This document shows, one piece after another, positions 8,914 through 17,740 of a DNA stretch of 38,865 bases. Made by a program: the position numbers and the translations under genes. Within the stretch, counting starts at the first letter, position 1, and every line of letters starts with the position of its first letter. Origin of the DNA: Phycisphaerales bacterium (GTDB lineage Bacteria > Planctomycetota > Phycisphaerae > Phycisphaerales > SM1A02). The stretch spans positions 1 through 38,865 of the forward strand of contig SIAP01000021.1 in the NCBI GenBank assembly GCA_009691725.1. The letters are read 5' to 3'. The notes below the pieces were generated by a model. That model ran no database searches, was not told the origin of the DNA, and saw only the letters and a list, made by a program, of their open reading frames with translations.

Positions 8914-9522
8914 CTACCGAGAACACGGGGGCATGATGCAACCGATCGCCTCCGTGGAGGTGGGTGTCATCGGAGTCCCCGCGACGATCGCGTTGACGAC
9001 ATCCGTGAGATCGCGCTTCGTCGGAGGTCCATACGAGACTCCGAGACTCTTGTATCGGTTGTCGATGCGTCCGCGATAGAGCATCGCCCCATCGCACCCG
9101 AGCACCACCACCGATGGAATGGTGACGACCCCCAGCAAGCACGAGAACTCTTGCGTCGAATCGATCACCGCAGGAACTGGAAGCGTGTAGTCGCGCTGAA
9201 AGTTCCTCACGAGTTCGCGGGTGATGTCAACCTCTGAAAAGACCATGATCCACGCAATGCCGCGCTCGGCATCAGCCTGCCAGAGTCGCCCGATTTCTGG
9301 GGCATACGCACGCGCAATCGGGCACTCTGGCCCCGCGAAGAGATAGACGGTCGCCAACCGTCCCGTTGGCAATGGGCGATCTTCAATGTCTTTCGATGGC
9401 AGACATGAGGCAGCAAAAACGTGTCCGACTTTGATCGGCGACGGCCCCGATTGCGTCGCGCACCCACTTTTCATCGCGACGACAACAAGCAGTGAGATCA
9501 AGACCATGGGTGGCAATCGCAT
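8914..9522 (-). CDS. redoxin/thioredoxin-fold lipoprotein
   Basis: 202 residues. The N-terminal hydrophobic stretch ends in 'AMKSGC', a plausible lipobox with Cys21. The fold is recognisable from 'TVYLFAGPECPIARAYAPEI' (Cys67), 'VFSEVDITRELVRNFQRDY', 'VTIPSVVVLG' with the cis-Pro loop, and 'LYRGRIDNRYKSLG'. The C-terminal 'PTKRDLTDVVNAIVAG' and 'EAIGCIMPPC' are seen in a planctomycete-type redoxin group often linked to cytochrome or copper proteins. Only one Cys lies in the usual CxxC place, so it is more likely peroxiredoxin-like or a metal/thiol carrier than a classical thioredoxin. It is the first gene of the minus-strand arm with xylB. The functional link to sugar kinase is unclear. Confidence 0.8.
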   Translation of the reverse strand: MRLPPMVLISLLVVVAMKSGCATQSGPSPIKVGHVFAASCLPSKDIEDRPLPTGRLATVYLFAGPECPIARAYAPEIGRLWQADAERGIAWIMVFSEVDITRELVRNFQRDYTLPVPAVIDSTQEFSCLLGVVTIPSVVVLGCDGAMLYRGRIDNRYKSLGVSYGPPTKRDLTDVVNAIVAGTPMTPTSTEAIGCIMPPCSR

Positions 9523-9592
9523 TGGTCACAGAGTACGCACTCGCACAGACTGCGAGCGCACTCGATCTTCGAGATCGCTCTATCTTGCGCTC
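9523..9592. promoter_or_regulatory. divergent promoter region with a perfect palindrome
   Basis: This 70-base gap separates the redoxin-xylB arm from the symporter-mannosidase arm and must hold both promoters. It contains the inverted repeat CGATCT-TCG-AGATCG at 9563-9577, a possible operator for a shared regulator or just a hairpin in the symporter leader. No convincing -10/-35 pair was identified and no regulator gene is adjacent. Confidence 0.35.
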
Positions 9593-11629
9593 GTGACGCC
9601 ATCCACGCTCGACTGGTCCATCGTCGTCGGGTTTGTCGCGGCGTTGTTCGCGACGGCGCTGCTCGCCAACAGTCTCTCGCGTGGAGTCTCTGGCTTCCTG
9701 AGCGCCGACCGTTGCGCGGGTCGGTATCTGGTGACCGTTGCGTACAACATGGCGCAAGTTGGCGTGATCACACTCGTCTGGTACTTCCAGTTGGGATACG
9801 ACGTTGGATTCACGCAGATTTGGTGGGGATACATGGAGGGTCCATCGCTCATCCTGCTGGCCATCACAGGATGGGTGATCTATCGATTCCGTGAAACACG
9901 CGCCATGACGTTGGCGCAGTTTTTTGAGTTGCGCTACTCGAAGCGGTTTCGAGTGATGTCCGGTGGAGTCGCCTTCGTATCGGGGATCATCAACTACGGC
10001 ATCTTCCCGGGTGTGACTGCGCGATTCTTCATGGCGCTGTGCGGGATGCCAGACCGCGTCGTCTGGTGGGGTGAATCGATCGCGGTCTTTCCGATGGTGA
10101 TGGTGATTCTGTTGGCGCTTGGCATTTTCATGGTCTTTGCGGGAGGAATGGTGTCGATCATCCTCACCGACTTCTTGCAGGGGGTCTTCTGCTTTGGAGC
10201 ATTCGTGTTCATTTGCTTCTGGTTACTGGCGCACTTCCCGTGGCCAGTGTTGGAACGCGCGATGCTGCAAATGCCAACGGGCACATCATTCGTGGATCCA
10301 TTTGGATTGAGTCACGAGAAGAACTTTGATGTCCTGTACTGGGCCATCTCTGCGTTCGTGTTGTTCTATGCGGCGCGAGCGTGGCAGGGGGATCAGGGTT
10401 ACAACTCTGCGCCGCTCAATGCACACGAGGCGCGCATGGCGCAGATCCTCAACGGTTGGCGCTATCGCGTGTTGATGCTGGTGACCATCGTCATTCCTCT
10501 GGCGGTGCGTGCATTCCTCACGCAACCCGAGTACGCAGATGCTGCTGCGCCCGTGCACGCCGCGCTCGAGCAGGTTTCGACTGACACGCTCCGTTCCGAG
10601 TTGCGCACGCCGCTGGCGATGGCGATGATCTTGCCGACAGGAGTTCTGGGACTCTTCATCGCTGCGATGTTGGGCGCCGCAGTGTCGACGGACGAGGCCT
10701 ACCTGCATTCGTGGGGATCGATTTTCATTCAGGATGTGATCTTGCCATTTCGCAAGAAGCCATTCGATCCAAAGACGCACACCATGCTGCTGAAACTCGC
10801 GGCGCTCGGGGTGGCGATCTTTGCGTTCACCTTTTCGATGCTCTACGAGCCAACGCAATACATCGCCATGTTCGCGGCGATCACGGCGAGCATCTTTGTG
10901 GCCGGCGCAGGCGCCGCGATCATCGGTGGGCTGTACTGGCGTCGCGGATCGACTGCAGGTGCGTGGTCCGCGATGATGACCGGCATGGTGCTCGCGGTCA
11001 TGGGAGTCTTGGTGCATCAACTTCCGCAGGACTTCGCAACGAGTTGCCTTGGCGAGACTGGATCGCCGATCGATTCGGCGGCGCTCTGGACGCGCGAACA
11101 TCTGACTGGCCAAGTGATGGGATTCATCTCGATGCTCTCTGCGAGCGCGGTGTATGTGCTGGTGAGTCTCATGGGACCACGGACGGACTTCGAGTTAGGT
11201 CGCATGCTCAATCGCGGTCAGTGGCGTCGCGAAGGGGATGCGTTGATCGATCGACCCGCCACAACGTTTCTTGAGAAACTCGGGATGGATAGTCAATTCA
11301 AAGGGACCGATCGCGGAGTCACGCTCGTCACGCTTGCGTGGCCGCTCATCTTCACGGTCATCTTTCTCGTGGGAACGGCCTACGCGCTGTGGCGGCAAAC
11401 TCGCGGTGACCCAATCGCCGCGACAACATGGAGTGCATGGTGGCACTGGTGGACATGGCTCATCCTCGGCACGAGCGTCGTCGTCGTGGTGTGGTTTACC
11501 TGTGGCGGAATTCGCGATGTGATCCGCATGGTTCGACTCTTGCGCCATCGCGGCATCGATGTGCGTGATGACGGCCGCGTTGTCGAGGGGGTCAACGCTG
11601 ACGAAGTGGACGAACTGCGTTCGCAGTAA
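9593..11629 (+). CDS. sodium:solute symporter (SSS family)
   Basis: 678 residues from the GTG at 9593 (TPSTLDWSIVVGFVAALF follows). Upstream in-frame codons overlap the divergent redoxin gene. The protein has about a dozen or more hydrophobic segments, including 'YLVTVAYNMAQVGVITLVW', 'ETRAMTLAQFFELRYSKRF', which is a hallmark of SSS transporters (T-L-x-x-F-x-x-R-Y-S/G), and 'AWQGDQGYN'. The last 100 residues add two more membrane spans and a hydrophilic tail. SSS proteins import sugars, amino acids or other solutes with Na+. The gene lies 12 bases before a beta-mannosidase, so a mannose-containing or related sugar is a reasonable but unproven substrate. Confidence 0.9.
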   Translation: MTPSTLDWSIVVGFVAALFATALLANSLSRGVSGFLSADRCAGRYLVTVAYNMAQVGVITLVWYFQLGYDVGFTQIWWGYMEGPSLILLAITGWVIYRFRETRAMTLAQFFELRYSKRFRVMSGGVAFVSGIINYGIFPGVTARFFMALCGMPDRVVWWGESIAVFPMVMVILLALGIFMVFAGGMVSIILTDFLQGVFCFGAFVFICFWLLAHFPWPVLERAMLQMPTGTSFVDPFGLSHEKNFDVLYWAISAFVLFYAARAWQGDQGYNSAPLNAHEARMAQILNGWRYRVLMLVTIVIPLAVRAFLTQPEYADAAAPVHAALEQVSTDTLRSELRTPLAMAMILPTGVLGLFIAAMLGAAVSTDEAYLHSWGSIFIQDVILPFRKKPFDPKTHTMLLKLAALGVAIFAFTFSMLYEPTQYIAMFAAITASIFVAGAGAAIIGGLYWRRGSTAGAWSAMMTGMVLAVMGVLVHQLPQDFATSCLGETGSPIDSAALWTREHLTGQVMGFISMLSASAVYVLVSLMGPRTDFELGRMLNRGQWRREGDALIDRPATTFLEKLGMDSQFKGTDRGVTLVTLAWPLIFTVIFLVGTAYALWRQTRGDPIAATTWSAWWHWWTWLILGTSVVVVVWFTCGGIRDVIRMVRLLRHRGIDVRDDGRVVEGVNADEVDELRSQ

Positions 11630-11641
11630 GAAGGCACGCGC

Positions 11642-14167
11642 ATGCGACCCATCGAAGAGAGTCTCTGCGGCGATGAGTGGACGATGATCGGGCCGGATGG
11701 CAGAGAGTTTCCTGCGTGCGTGCCGGGTTGTGCCCATGTGGTGTTGCAGCGCGCTGGAGTGATCCCACTCGTCGATGCACAGGGTGGCGAAGCTGCGCAG
11801 GAGTGGGTTGGGCGAAGCGAGTTCCTCTTCAAGCGCGTCTTTCGAGTCTCCAAAGAGATGCGTGAACACAGGGCGATTGATCTGGTGTTTCAGTCGATCG
11901 ACACCGTTGCGGAGATTCGCGTGGATGGCGAGAGTGTGCTGCGCACGGCGAATCAGTTTCATCCTCATCGCGTGTCGATCGCCGATCGTGTGCGTGGGAT
12001 GGATCTCAATCATGAGTTTCTCCTTGAAGTGCGATGTGCAGGACCAGTGGCTGAAGTCCTGCGGATCGAGCGCGAACGCGGCACGCGACCGGTCAATGGT
12101 GACTGGACTCCCTATCCATTCATTCGCAAGCCAGCCTGCGACTTCGGTTGGGATTGGGGACCGCGCGCTCCATCGAGTGGCATCGTCGATGTCGTCTATG
12201 TGCAGGGGTGGAGTGGTATGCGTATCGATTCGGTGCGCCCTCTCGTGATGACCTGCAGCGCAATCGAGGCACGCGTCGAAGTGATCGTGAACGGCGTGTG
12301 TGATGGCGACGCGACACAGTATGAAGCACGCGTCGAAATGGAATCGCCCGATGGGCGCACATTCGATGGCGTCGCCTCGTTTTCCGCGACAGGTGTCGCG
12401 CGTGTCATCATTGAGATTTCAGATCCCATGCGATGGTGGCCGCGTGGATACGGCGCTCAACATCTCTATCGCGTCTCGGTGGAAGTGACCAAGCGCGCAG
12501 CACGGATCACCCGATGGTCTGGTCGGATTGGTTTGCGATCGGTCGTGCTGGACACGACGCCTGATGCTGACGGCACACGCTTCGCTCTGCGCGTCAACGA
12601 TCAACTCGTGTGGTGCGCAGGTGCGAATTGGATCCCAGAGGGGCTCAATCGAATGATCGCGCCAGAGGCGAGCGTTCGCGAACGACTCTTGCAAGCCTGT
12701 GAGGCGAATCTCGTCATGTTGCGAGTGTGGGGGGGCGGCGGATATGAATCGCCATCGTGGTACGCGCAGTGCGACGAGTTGGGGCTGCTCGTGTGGCAGG
12801 ACTTCGCCTTTGCGTGTGCGACCTATCCAGAAGAGGATCCACTCCCAACATTGATCGAAGCAGAGGCGCGCTTTCAGATCGCGCGACTCTCAGCGCACCC
12901 TTCAGTGGTCATCTGGTGCGGGGGAAACGAGGATGTTCTCGCCTGGCAGTCGTGGGGATTTCGCGAGCGTCTTCGCGCGGGACAGTCGTGGGGTCGACAC
13001 TATTGGATGGAACTCCTGCCGCGTCTCTGTGCAGAATTGGATGGCACGCGCCCCTATTGGCCAGAGAGTCCCTGGTCTGGATCGCTCGAGTTGCCTGCGA
13101 ACGATGCCTCACGCGGCGATCGACATACATGGGATGCGACGGCAAAGGTGGAGGGTCTGCGGTCGATCACACCGCGATTCGCAAGTGAGTTCGGGCATCA
13201 ATCTCCTCCAGCGCTTCAGTCGATTGCGACTGCGCTGTCAATCGATGCGCACGAACTCTCGCGGCAGAGTGTCCACGATGGTTGCGCGCTGATCGCATCT
13301 CGACAACGCGCCACTGGCGGCGATGAACCGCAGTACGGAACGCACTTGAGTGAGCGATTCGCTCCTCCGATGGACTTTGGGAATTGGATCGCGCAGGCGC
13401 AGATCGTGCAGGCAAAGGCGATGCGTATTGCATACACATGGTTGCGTGCGAATCGACCGCGCTGTTCTGGTGCTCTCGTGTGGCAGATGAACGACGCATG
13501 GACTGGGGCGTCGTGGTCTCTCGTGGACTCGCATGGTCGCCTGAAACCCGCATGGTGGGCGGTGCGCGAGGCATGTGCGCCGCGAATGATTGTGCTGCAC
13601 GAACGCGACGGCAGGCTTGTTGTGGATGCGGTGAATGACACGCCGATGACATGGCGGAGTCGTGTGATGTTGGGGAAGTTCGCTTGTTCGGTTGCTCGCG
13701 ATCCCATCACGCGCGAGTTCTTTGAGGAGGGATTCACAGTTGAACCGTGGGGGGCAGCGCGCGCGCTCGAGGTTCCTGCGCAGTTCCTTCCTGATGCGTC
13801 CAGCCTTCTCTTCGCAGAATCCGCCACCGAGATTCGAGTTGATCCCATCGCCACGGCATGGCACGCAGCGGTCCGCGAACTGCAGATGCAAGATTGCACT
13901 GGCGCACCATTTGTGCCGCGTGCGACGATGGAGTGGGCGAGCGCACCCGCGTCGATGAGAGGTCGCGTGATGGCGACGCTGAACATTCATGCGCTGACGC
14001 CGCTGATGGATGCGCTTGTGATCCCAGAGGGCGATTGGATCACCGTCGAGCCGATGTGGTTCAGCCTCGCCCCTGGTGCGGTGCGGCAGGTCGAAGTTCG
14101 GTGGCGCGCCGATGCGCGCGGTGTGGAGCTCTTCGCCGGTGGCGTGCGAATCGCGCAACTTGCGTAG
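11642..14167 (+). CDS. beta-mannosidase (glycoside hydrolase family 2)
   Basis: 841 residues. The start ATG at 11642 follows a GAAGG element by a good spacing and lies 12 bases behind the symporter stop. The N-terminal sugar-binding domain has 'SEFLFKRVFRV' and the family-defining 'KPACDFGWDWGPR', which in beta-mannosidases reads '(K/R)xxxHFGWDWGPR'. The catalytic barrel shows 'RVWGGGGYE', 'LVWQDFAFACATYP', the acid/base Glu430 in 'VIWCGGNEDVLAW', and the probable nucleophile Glu516 in 'RFASEFGHQSPP'. It removes terminal beta-linked mannose from manno-oligosaccharides. No signal peptide is visible, so it probably acts in the cytoplasm on sugars imported by the symporter. Confidence 0.93.
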   Translation: MRPIEESLCGDEWTMIGPDGREFPACVPGCAHVVLQRAGVIPLVDAQGGEAAQEWVGRSEFLFKRVFRVSKEMREHRAIDLVFQSIDTVAEIRVDGESVLRTANQFHPHRVSIADRVRGMDLNHEFLLEVRCAGPVAEVLRIERERGTRPVNGDWTPYPFIRKPACDFGWDWGPRAPSSGIVDVVYVQGWSGMRIDSVRPLVMTCSAIEARVEVIVNGVCDGDATQYEARVEMESPDGRTFDGVASFSATGVARVIIEISDPMRWWPRGYGAQHLYRVSVEVTKRAARITRWSGRIGLRSVVLDTTPDADGTRFALRVNDQLVWCAGANWIPEGLNRMIAPEASVRERLLQACEANLVMLRVWGGGGYESPSWYAQCDELGLLVWQDFAFACATYPEEDPLPTLIEAEARFQIARLSAHPSVVIWCGGNEDVLAWQSWGFRERLRAGQSWGRHYWMELLPRLCAELDGTRPYWPESPWSGSLELPANDASRGDRHTWDATAKVEGLRSITPRFASEFGHQSPPALQSIATALSIDAHELSRQSVHDGCALIASRQRATGGDEPQYGTHLSERFAPPMDFGNWIAQAQIVQAKAMRIAYTWLRANRPRCSGALVWQMNDAWTGASWSLVDSHGRLKPAWWAVREACAPRMIVLHERDGRLVVDAVNDTPMTWRSRVMLGKFACSVARDPITREFFEEGFTVEPWGAARALEVPAQFLPDASSLLFAESATEIRVDPIATAWHAAVRELQMQDCTGAPFVPRATMEWASAPASMRGRVMATLNIHALTPLMDALVIPEGDWITVEPMWFSLAPGAVRQVEVRWRADARGVELFAGGVRIAQLA

Positions 14168-14281
14168 TTCGCGAGGGGTACGCGGGAGAGGGGCAAAGAA
14201 AAAGGTGACCGTTTCTGAATCGGCGTTGGCGCACCCATAGGTTCCCCGAGGGAGTCAATTCGACTTCACGAGGAGACCACA

Positions 14282-14989
14282 ATGACGGAACGCATACCGA
14301 ACAGCCCATTCCCAAGCCACATTCACAGTCCGCTCCCGAGCCCACGCCATGGGGCGAAGTTCCACGCCAAGCGCGAGGCGAGAACCCACGCGATTGATCA
14401 ATTGGTCGCGCAGGCGATTCGCCACGACGATTGCACCGATCGTCTCTATTGGACATTGATCTACGACTTTGAGCATGCGCCAATGACCACCAACATGGCG
14501 CAATTGGCGGAGTGCGGAGTGCTGCCACCGTCTGCGGAGTCGCTCAACGACAGCGAGCTGCACGCCACTCTCTGGCAGGTGATCGAGGCGCTGTCGGAGT
14601 TGGGCATCTATCTATTGCATTCGAATCATCTGACTGATCGAGCGTTGTACGAGCGACTCGTGCAGCAGATCTTGGTGGAACCTGTGCGGGATCTTCCGCC
14701 CGATGCGGGAGTTCACGAATTCATCGACCTTGTGGGTGGCGGCGGTTCCCTCGAGCAAGAGATCTATCAGCGTTACTACGCGACTCCTGCAGAGCGTGCC
14801 CAATTCGAGATGGAACATGGGTTCGCGGTGGATTGCGAGTCTCCTGTCGTGCTCCGCGATGTCGATCTTCCCAAACCAGATCGTTCGCTTCGCGGATGTG
14901 CCTGCGGCGAAGGAGGGAGCGAGGAAGGGGACGCTCTTGCGGATCAACCTCGGGCGCAAACAAAAGAAGGACGAATCGATTCCCGCTGA
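14282..14989 (+). CDS. conserved-looking hypothetical protein with a probable frame break near its 3' end
   Basis: 235 residues as read. A strong GAGGAG ribosome site at 14269-14276 fixes the start. The first 200 residues look like a real acidic, helical protein (for example 'YWTLIYDFEHAPMTTNMAQL', 'LWQVIEALSELGIYLLHSN', 'FIDLVGGGGSLEQEIYQRYY'). I do not recognise the family. After 'DVDLPKPD' (about 14880) the frame turns into an atypical Gly/Glu/Arg-rich end, while the +1 frame becomes protein-like ('IVRFADVPAAKEGARKGTLL') and runs to 15053. A single-base shift near CCC-AAA at 14870-14875 would give one 256-residue protein. The gene may therefore be broken, mis-sequenced or frameshifted in translation. 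Confidence 0.7.
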   Translation: MTERIPNSPFPSHIHSPLPSPRHGAKFHAKREARTHAIDQLVAQAIRHDDCTDRLYWTLIYDFEHAPMTTNMAQLAECGVLPPSAESLNDSELHATLWQVIEALSELGIYLLHSNHLTDRALYERLVQQILVEPVRDLPPDAGVHEFIDLVGGGGSLEQEIYQRYYATPAERAQFEMEHGFAVDCESPVVLRDVDLPKPDRSLRGCACGEGGSEEGDALADQPRAQTKEGRIDSR

Positions 14990-15053
14990 GGCGAATCGAC
15001 CCATCCTTGATCCTCGGTGTTTTGTGCGAAAATTCCCCGCGCCGATGGACTAA
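14859..15053 (+). other. +1-frame continuation of the 14282 gene (or a small overlapping gene)
   Basis: In the frame one base ahead of the gene that starts at 14282, codons use ATC, AAG, GCG and GAG as elsewhere in the window, giving 'NQIVRFADVPAAKEGARK', 'LLRINLGRKQKK', 'PAEANRPILDPRCFVRKF' and a TAA at 15051-15053. The annotated frame over the same bases gives a poor sequence. An ATG at 14859 could also start a separate 64-residue basic protein, but no ribosome site precedes it. I favour a single disrupted gene. Confidence 0.5.
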
Positions 15054-15361
15054 TCACACTGTCGGATTCCGCAGAGTGAGCGCAAGTGAAATGATCAGTT
15101 TTCGTTCTACACTTTCTGGCAATGCCTCTCTGTCACAACCATCTGGATTGCCACTTGGGCCGCACCCATCCAACGCAAATCGTTGCAAGACAGGCATCTG
15201 CAGCGCACCTGCAGCGATTGTGCGTGCCAAGGGGAAGTGATTCGCCACAGGCAGCGAACGCAGCGGGGACACGACGGATTGGCGCGCACCTGATCGGAGC
15301 GCACAGGGTCGGAGCGCGAGGGATCGCAGTGCACATGATCTCCCGAGTGCGAGTGCGACCG
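15054..15361. other. 308-base spacer without a supported gene
   Basis: The in-frame extension of the next lipoprotein covers part of this stretch but gives His/Arg-rich sequence with no protein character. It holds the 15-bp imperfect repeat at 15280-15339 and presumably a promoter for the genes at 15362 and 15739. I could not identify a convincing -10/-35 pair. Confidence 0.5.
15280..15339. repeat. imperfect 15-bp tandem repeat, four copies
   Basis: Four back-to-back units at 15280, 15295, 15310 and 15325. The second and third are cggagcgcacagggt and cggagcgcgagggat; the outer two diverge more (tggcgcgcacctgat and cgcagtgcacatgat). All share a cgg/cgc-g-gcgc core. It sits just upstream of the lipoprotein start at 15362. 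Confidence 0.6.
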
Positions 15362-15742
15362 ATGTTTTCCGCGTTCTTGCGCTTTGGAATGGCAATTGCG
15401 TGCGCGGCTTTCCTGGGTTGCTCGACTTCGCCCTCGATTCTGGTTCCGCAATCAGTCGTCGGGCGATGGCGCGGGGCAGAAAGCAAGTGCCTCTTGGAAT
15501 TCACGGATTCTGGGATCTTTGTTGTCGAACTCGCTGAAGGGACCACCTTGATTGGTCGATGCTCTTTCGTGGGTGATCGAGTCACGATGCGTTATCAACT
15601 CGGCGCAGCCATCTGCCCAGAAGAACCTGGTCAGTACACCCTTGCGATCGATGGTGCGAATATGCGAACAACAGAACCAGTGGACACCTGCGCCGATCGG
15701 ATCATCATGATGCATCAGGCGTGGGCTTTGGAGGCGAAGTGA
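15362..15742 (+). CDS. small predicted lipoprotein, function unknown
   Basis: 126 residues from the ATG at 15362 (MFSAFLRFGMAIACAAFLGC). The signal ends in lipobox 'AFLGC' with Cys20. Upstream in-frame codons are rejected because they encode a His/Arg-rich stretch crossing the tandem repeat. The mature domain is short and beta-rich: 'VVGRWRGAESKCLLEFTDSG', 'GTTLIGRCSFVGDRVTMRYQ', and a Cys pair near the end. The pattern 'GRWRG...LEFTDSG' resembles small lipocalin-like domains that test for residual stress, but I cannot assign it. Its stop overlaps the GTG start of the transglutaminase-like gene (GTGA), so the two are translationally coupled. Confidence 0.75.
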   Translation: MFSAFLRFGMAIACAAFLGCSTSPSILVPQSVVGRWRGAESKCLLEFTDSGIFVVELAEGTTLIGRCSFVGDRVTMRYQLGAAICPEEPGQYTLAIDGANMRTTEPVDTCADRIIMMHQAWALEAK

Positions 15743-17730
15743 ACTCGCGGATTCTGCACAGAGCGATGCAATCATGCTGCATGATTGCGATCCTGACCTG
15801 CGTCGATCGTGCCGATGCACACAGCACAGAGCGCCGAATCGAACGACCATCACACAGATCTCTGGGCTCGTCCTCGAGAACGCCAGCGACTGCGAAACCC
15901 GTCAATGACATGTGCGCACTCTTTGGGGAGGCGGGTGAGGCCGCAGTGCTCGCTTTCGCCCAAGTCAACACGCAAGCGCGAACTGATTCCCTTGCGGCGA
16001 CCGCTGCGCGACTGGAAAGTGATGCGGCTGCTCTGCTCGCCGCGTGGGCTCCGACGGATTCCGAACCTCCCACGTCCAAGAAACCAGCGAGTCGATCATC
16101 GAGCGAGCGTGGGTTGTCAGCGCACCAGCGCGAACGGCTCTGCGCTCTGGTGCAATCGGCTGCGACGTGGCGATTGGTGCAGATGATCAACGCCGCCCCA
16201 GAGGCGGAGCGCGCGGCAATTGCGAAGGAGTTTTCAGCGCATCCAAAGTTTGCTCGCACCCTCGCGCTCATTGTCGCGCCGCACGAGGAGGACCTCTCGA
16301 AGGTGCTTCGCGTTGCGCGTCTTTTGATGGCGCAGCGGAGTGGGTTGGTGGAATCGCTCCCTGAACTTGCAGCGGCCGTTGCGGTTGTTCATGATGCGCC
16401 ACTCTTTGTCCAAGTGAACGAAAACCTCGCCGCAGGCTGCGGCCCGGTGGACACATTCGATCACTTCGTCGCGCACGAGGGAAAGATGCGCTTTGGAGTG
16501 CGTGGCATCGCCCCCGAACTTCTGCTGCATCTCGTCGATGTCGCAGGATCTGCAGCCGATCTCAGTTGGGCGTTCGCGCAGTTCGCGGGGCACCCATCCG
16601 TTGGCGTGCTGTACGACAAGGTCGAGTACGACTTCGACCATCTTGAAGAAGGAAAGCCCAAGAGGGTCACCGTCGAGGGATGGAGTTTGAAAAACATCAT
16701 GCGATACGGGGGAGTCTGCGCAGACCAAGCGTATTTCGCAACGACCGTGGCAAAGGCGATCGGAGTCCCCGCGACATACACGATTGCGACCGATGGAGTT
16801 CTCTCTCACGCATGGATTGGCTTCGTTGGTCAATCCAATCGCGACCTGTCCTGGGACGAAGTTGGTCGGTATGGCGGATACCAAAGTGTGGAGGGATTCA
16901 TCCGCGATCCGCAGACCGGAGCGCAACTCTCAAGCACCGTGATGCCCATGTTGGTTCGCTACGGAAGCGAACCCCAAGAGGCGAGACTCGCCAGCGCAGC
17001 TCTTCGGATTGCTGCGGGGCACATGTTGGACACTGTGACGAGCGTCGGAACGACTACCGCACTAACGACGGATGCAGCACCGCAGAACGAACAGCGGATG
17101 GAGTCGCTGCTGTCGCTCATCCATGTCGCCGTCCAGTGCTGCCTCACCGATGCACGATCGTGGGAGGTGATCGGTCGCGCTGCGGCGAGTGGCGCGATGA
17201 CTCAGGAACAGAAACGACAGTGGTCATCGGACATCCTCAACCTGTGCAGTGACTCCTATCCAGAATTCGCATGGCGGACGATTGCTCCGATGATCCGGTC
17301 GATTACAGACATTCCAAAGCGGCAAGCCGCCCTCGATGGCGCGCTGGCAATCTTCCAGCATCGTGGAGACCTCGCAGGACAGATTCTTCTCGAGCAGGCG
17401 TCGCTCTACAAGTCGCAGGGCAATCCGATGGGAGCGGGTCGCTGTTACGAAATGATCTTGAGTCGCTACTACGACGATGGCCCATTCGCCATCGTCGCGC
17501 TGCACGCTGCATCGGAGATCCTCGCGGCGAATCGCGACGCAGTTGGAAATGTGACGCTGCATGAGCGCGCCTTTCGTGCGATGGAAGTTCCGATTTCCAT
17601 CTCGCCACAGTTCGCGCGACAAAGCAATTGGTGCCGCACCGGAGCGATGCTTGCAGCCGCCTATCGGATTCTCGGTCGGGAACGCGACGCTGGGTTTGTC
17701 GAACAGCGCATGATCGATGTGACGAAGTAG
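15739..17730 (+). CDS. exported protein with transglutaminase-like domain
   Basis: 663 residues from the GTG at 15739, which overlaps the upstream TGA and is preceded by GGAGG at a good distance. The first ~30 residues look like a signal peptide (hydrophobic 'CCMIAILTC', then 'DAHS'). The middle has a cysteine-protease-like triad: Cys327 in 'GGVCADQAYFATTVAKAIG', His357 in 'LSHAWIGFVG', and an acidic residue soon after in 'RDLSWDEVG'. This is the transglutaminase-like superfamily, which in bacteria is more often a peptidase than a cross-linker. The N-terminal third and the C-terminal third look helical; the C-terminal part may hold TPR-like repeats ('ALAIFQHRGDLAGQILLEQA', 'GAGRCYEMILSRYY'). 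Partner and substrate are unknown. Confidence 0.8.
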   Translation: MNSRILHRAMQSCCMIAILTCVDRADAHSTERRIERPSHRSLGSSSRTPATAKPVNDMCALFGEAGEAAVLAFAQVNTQARTDSLAATAARLESDAAALLAAWAPTDSEPPTSKKPASRSSSERGLSAHQRERLCALVQSAATWRLVQMINAAPEAERAAIAKEFSAHPKFARTLALIVAPHEEDLSKVLRVARLLMAQRSGLVESLPELAAAVAVVHDAPLFVQVNENLAAGCGPVDTFDHFVAHEGKMRFGVRGIAPELLLHLVDVAGSAADLSWAFAQFAGHPSVGVLYDKVEYDFDHLEEGKPKRVTVEGWSLKNIMRYGGVCADQAYFATTVAKAIGVPATYTIATDGVLSHAWIGFVGQSNRDLSWDEVGRYGGYQSVEGFIRDPQTGAQLSSTVMPMLVRYGSEPQEARLASAALRIAAGHMLDTVTSVGTTTALTTDAAPQNEQRMESLLSLIHVAVQCCLTDARSWEVIGRAAASGAMTQEQKRQWSSDILNLCSDSYPEFAWRTIAPMIRSITDIPKRQAALDGALAIFQHRGDLAGQILLEQASLYKSQGNPMGAGRCYEMILSRYYDDGPFAIVALHAASEILAANRDAVGNVTLHERAFRAMEVPISISPQFARQSNWCRTGAMLAAAYRILGRERDAGFVEQRMIDVTK

Positions 17731-17740
17731 TGGCGGTCGT

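Noticed and set aside
10286..11113. A 275-codon minus-strand frame opposite the symporter gene
   Set aside because: Arg/His-rich shadow of a well-supported membrane transporter.
13238..14158. A 306-codon minus-strand frame opposite the beta-mannosidase
   Set aside because: Arg/His-rich shadow of the mannosidase gene.
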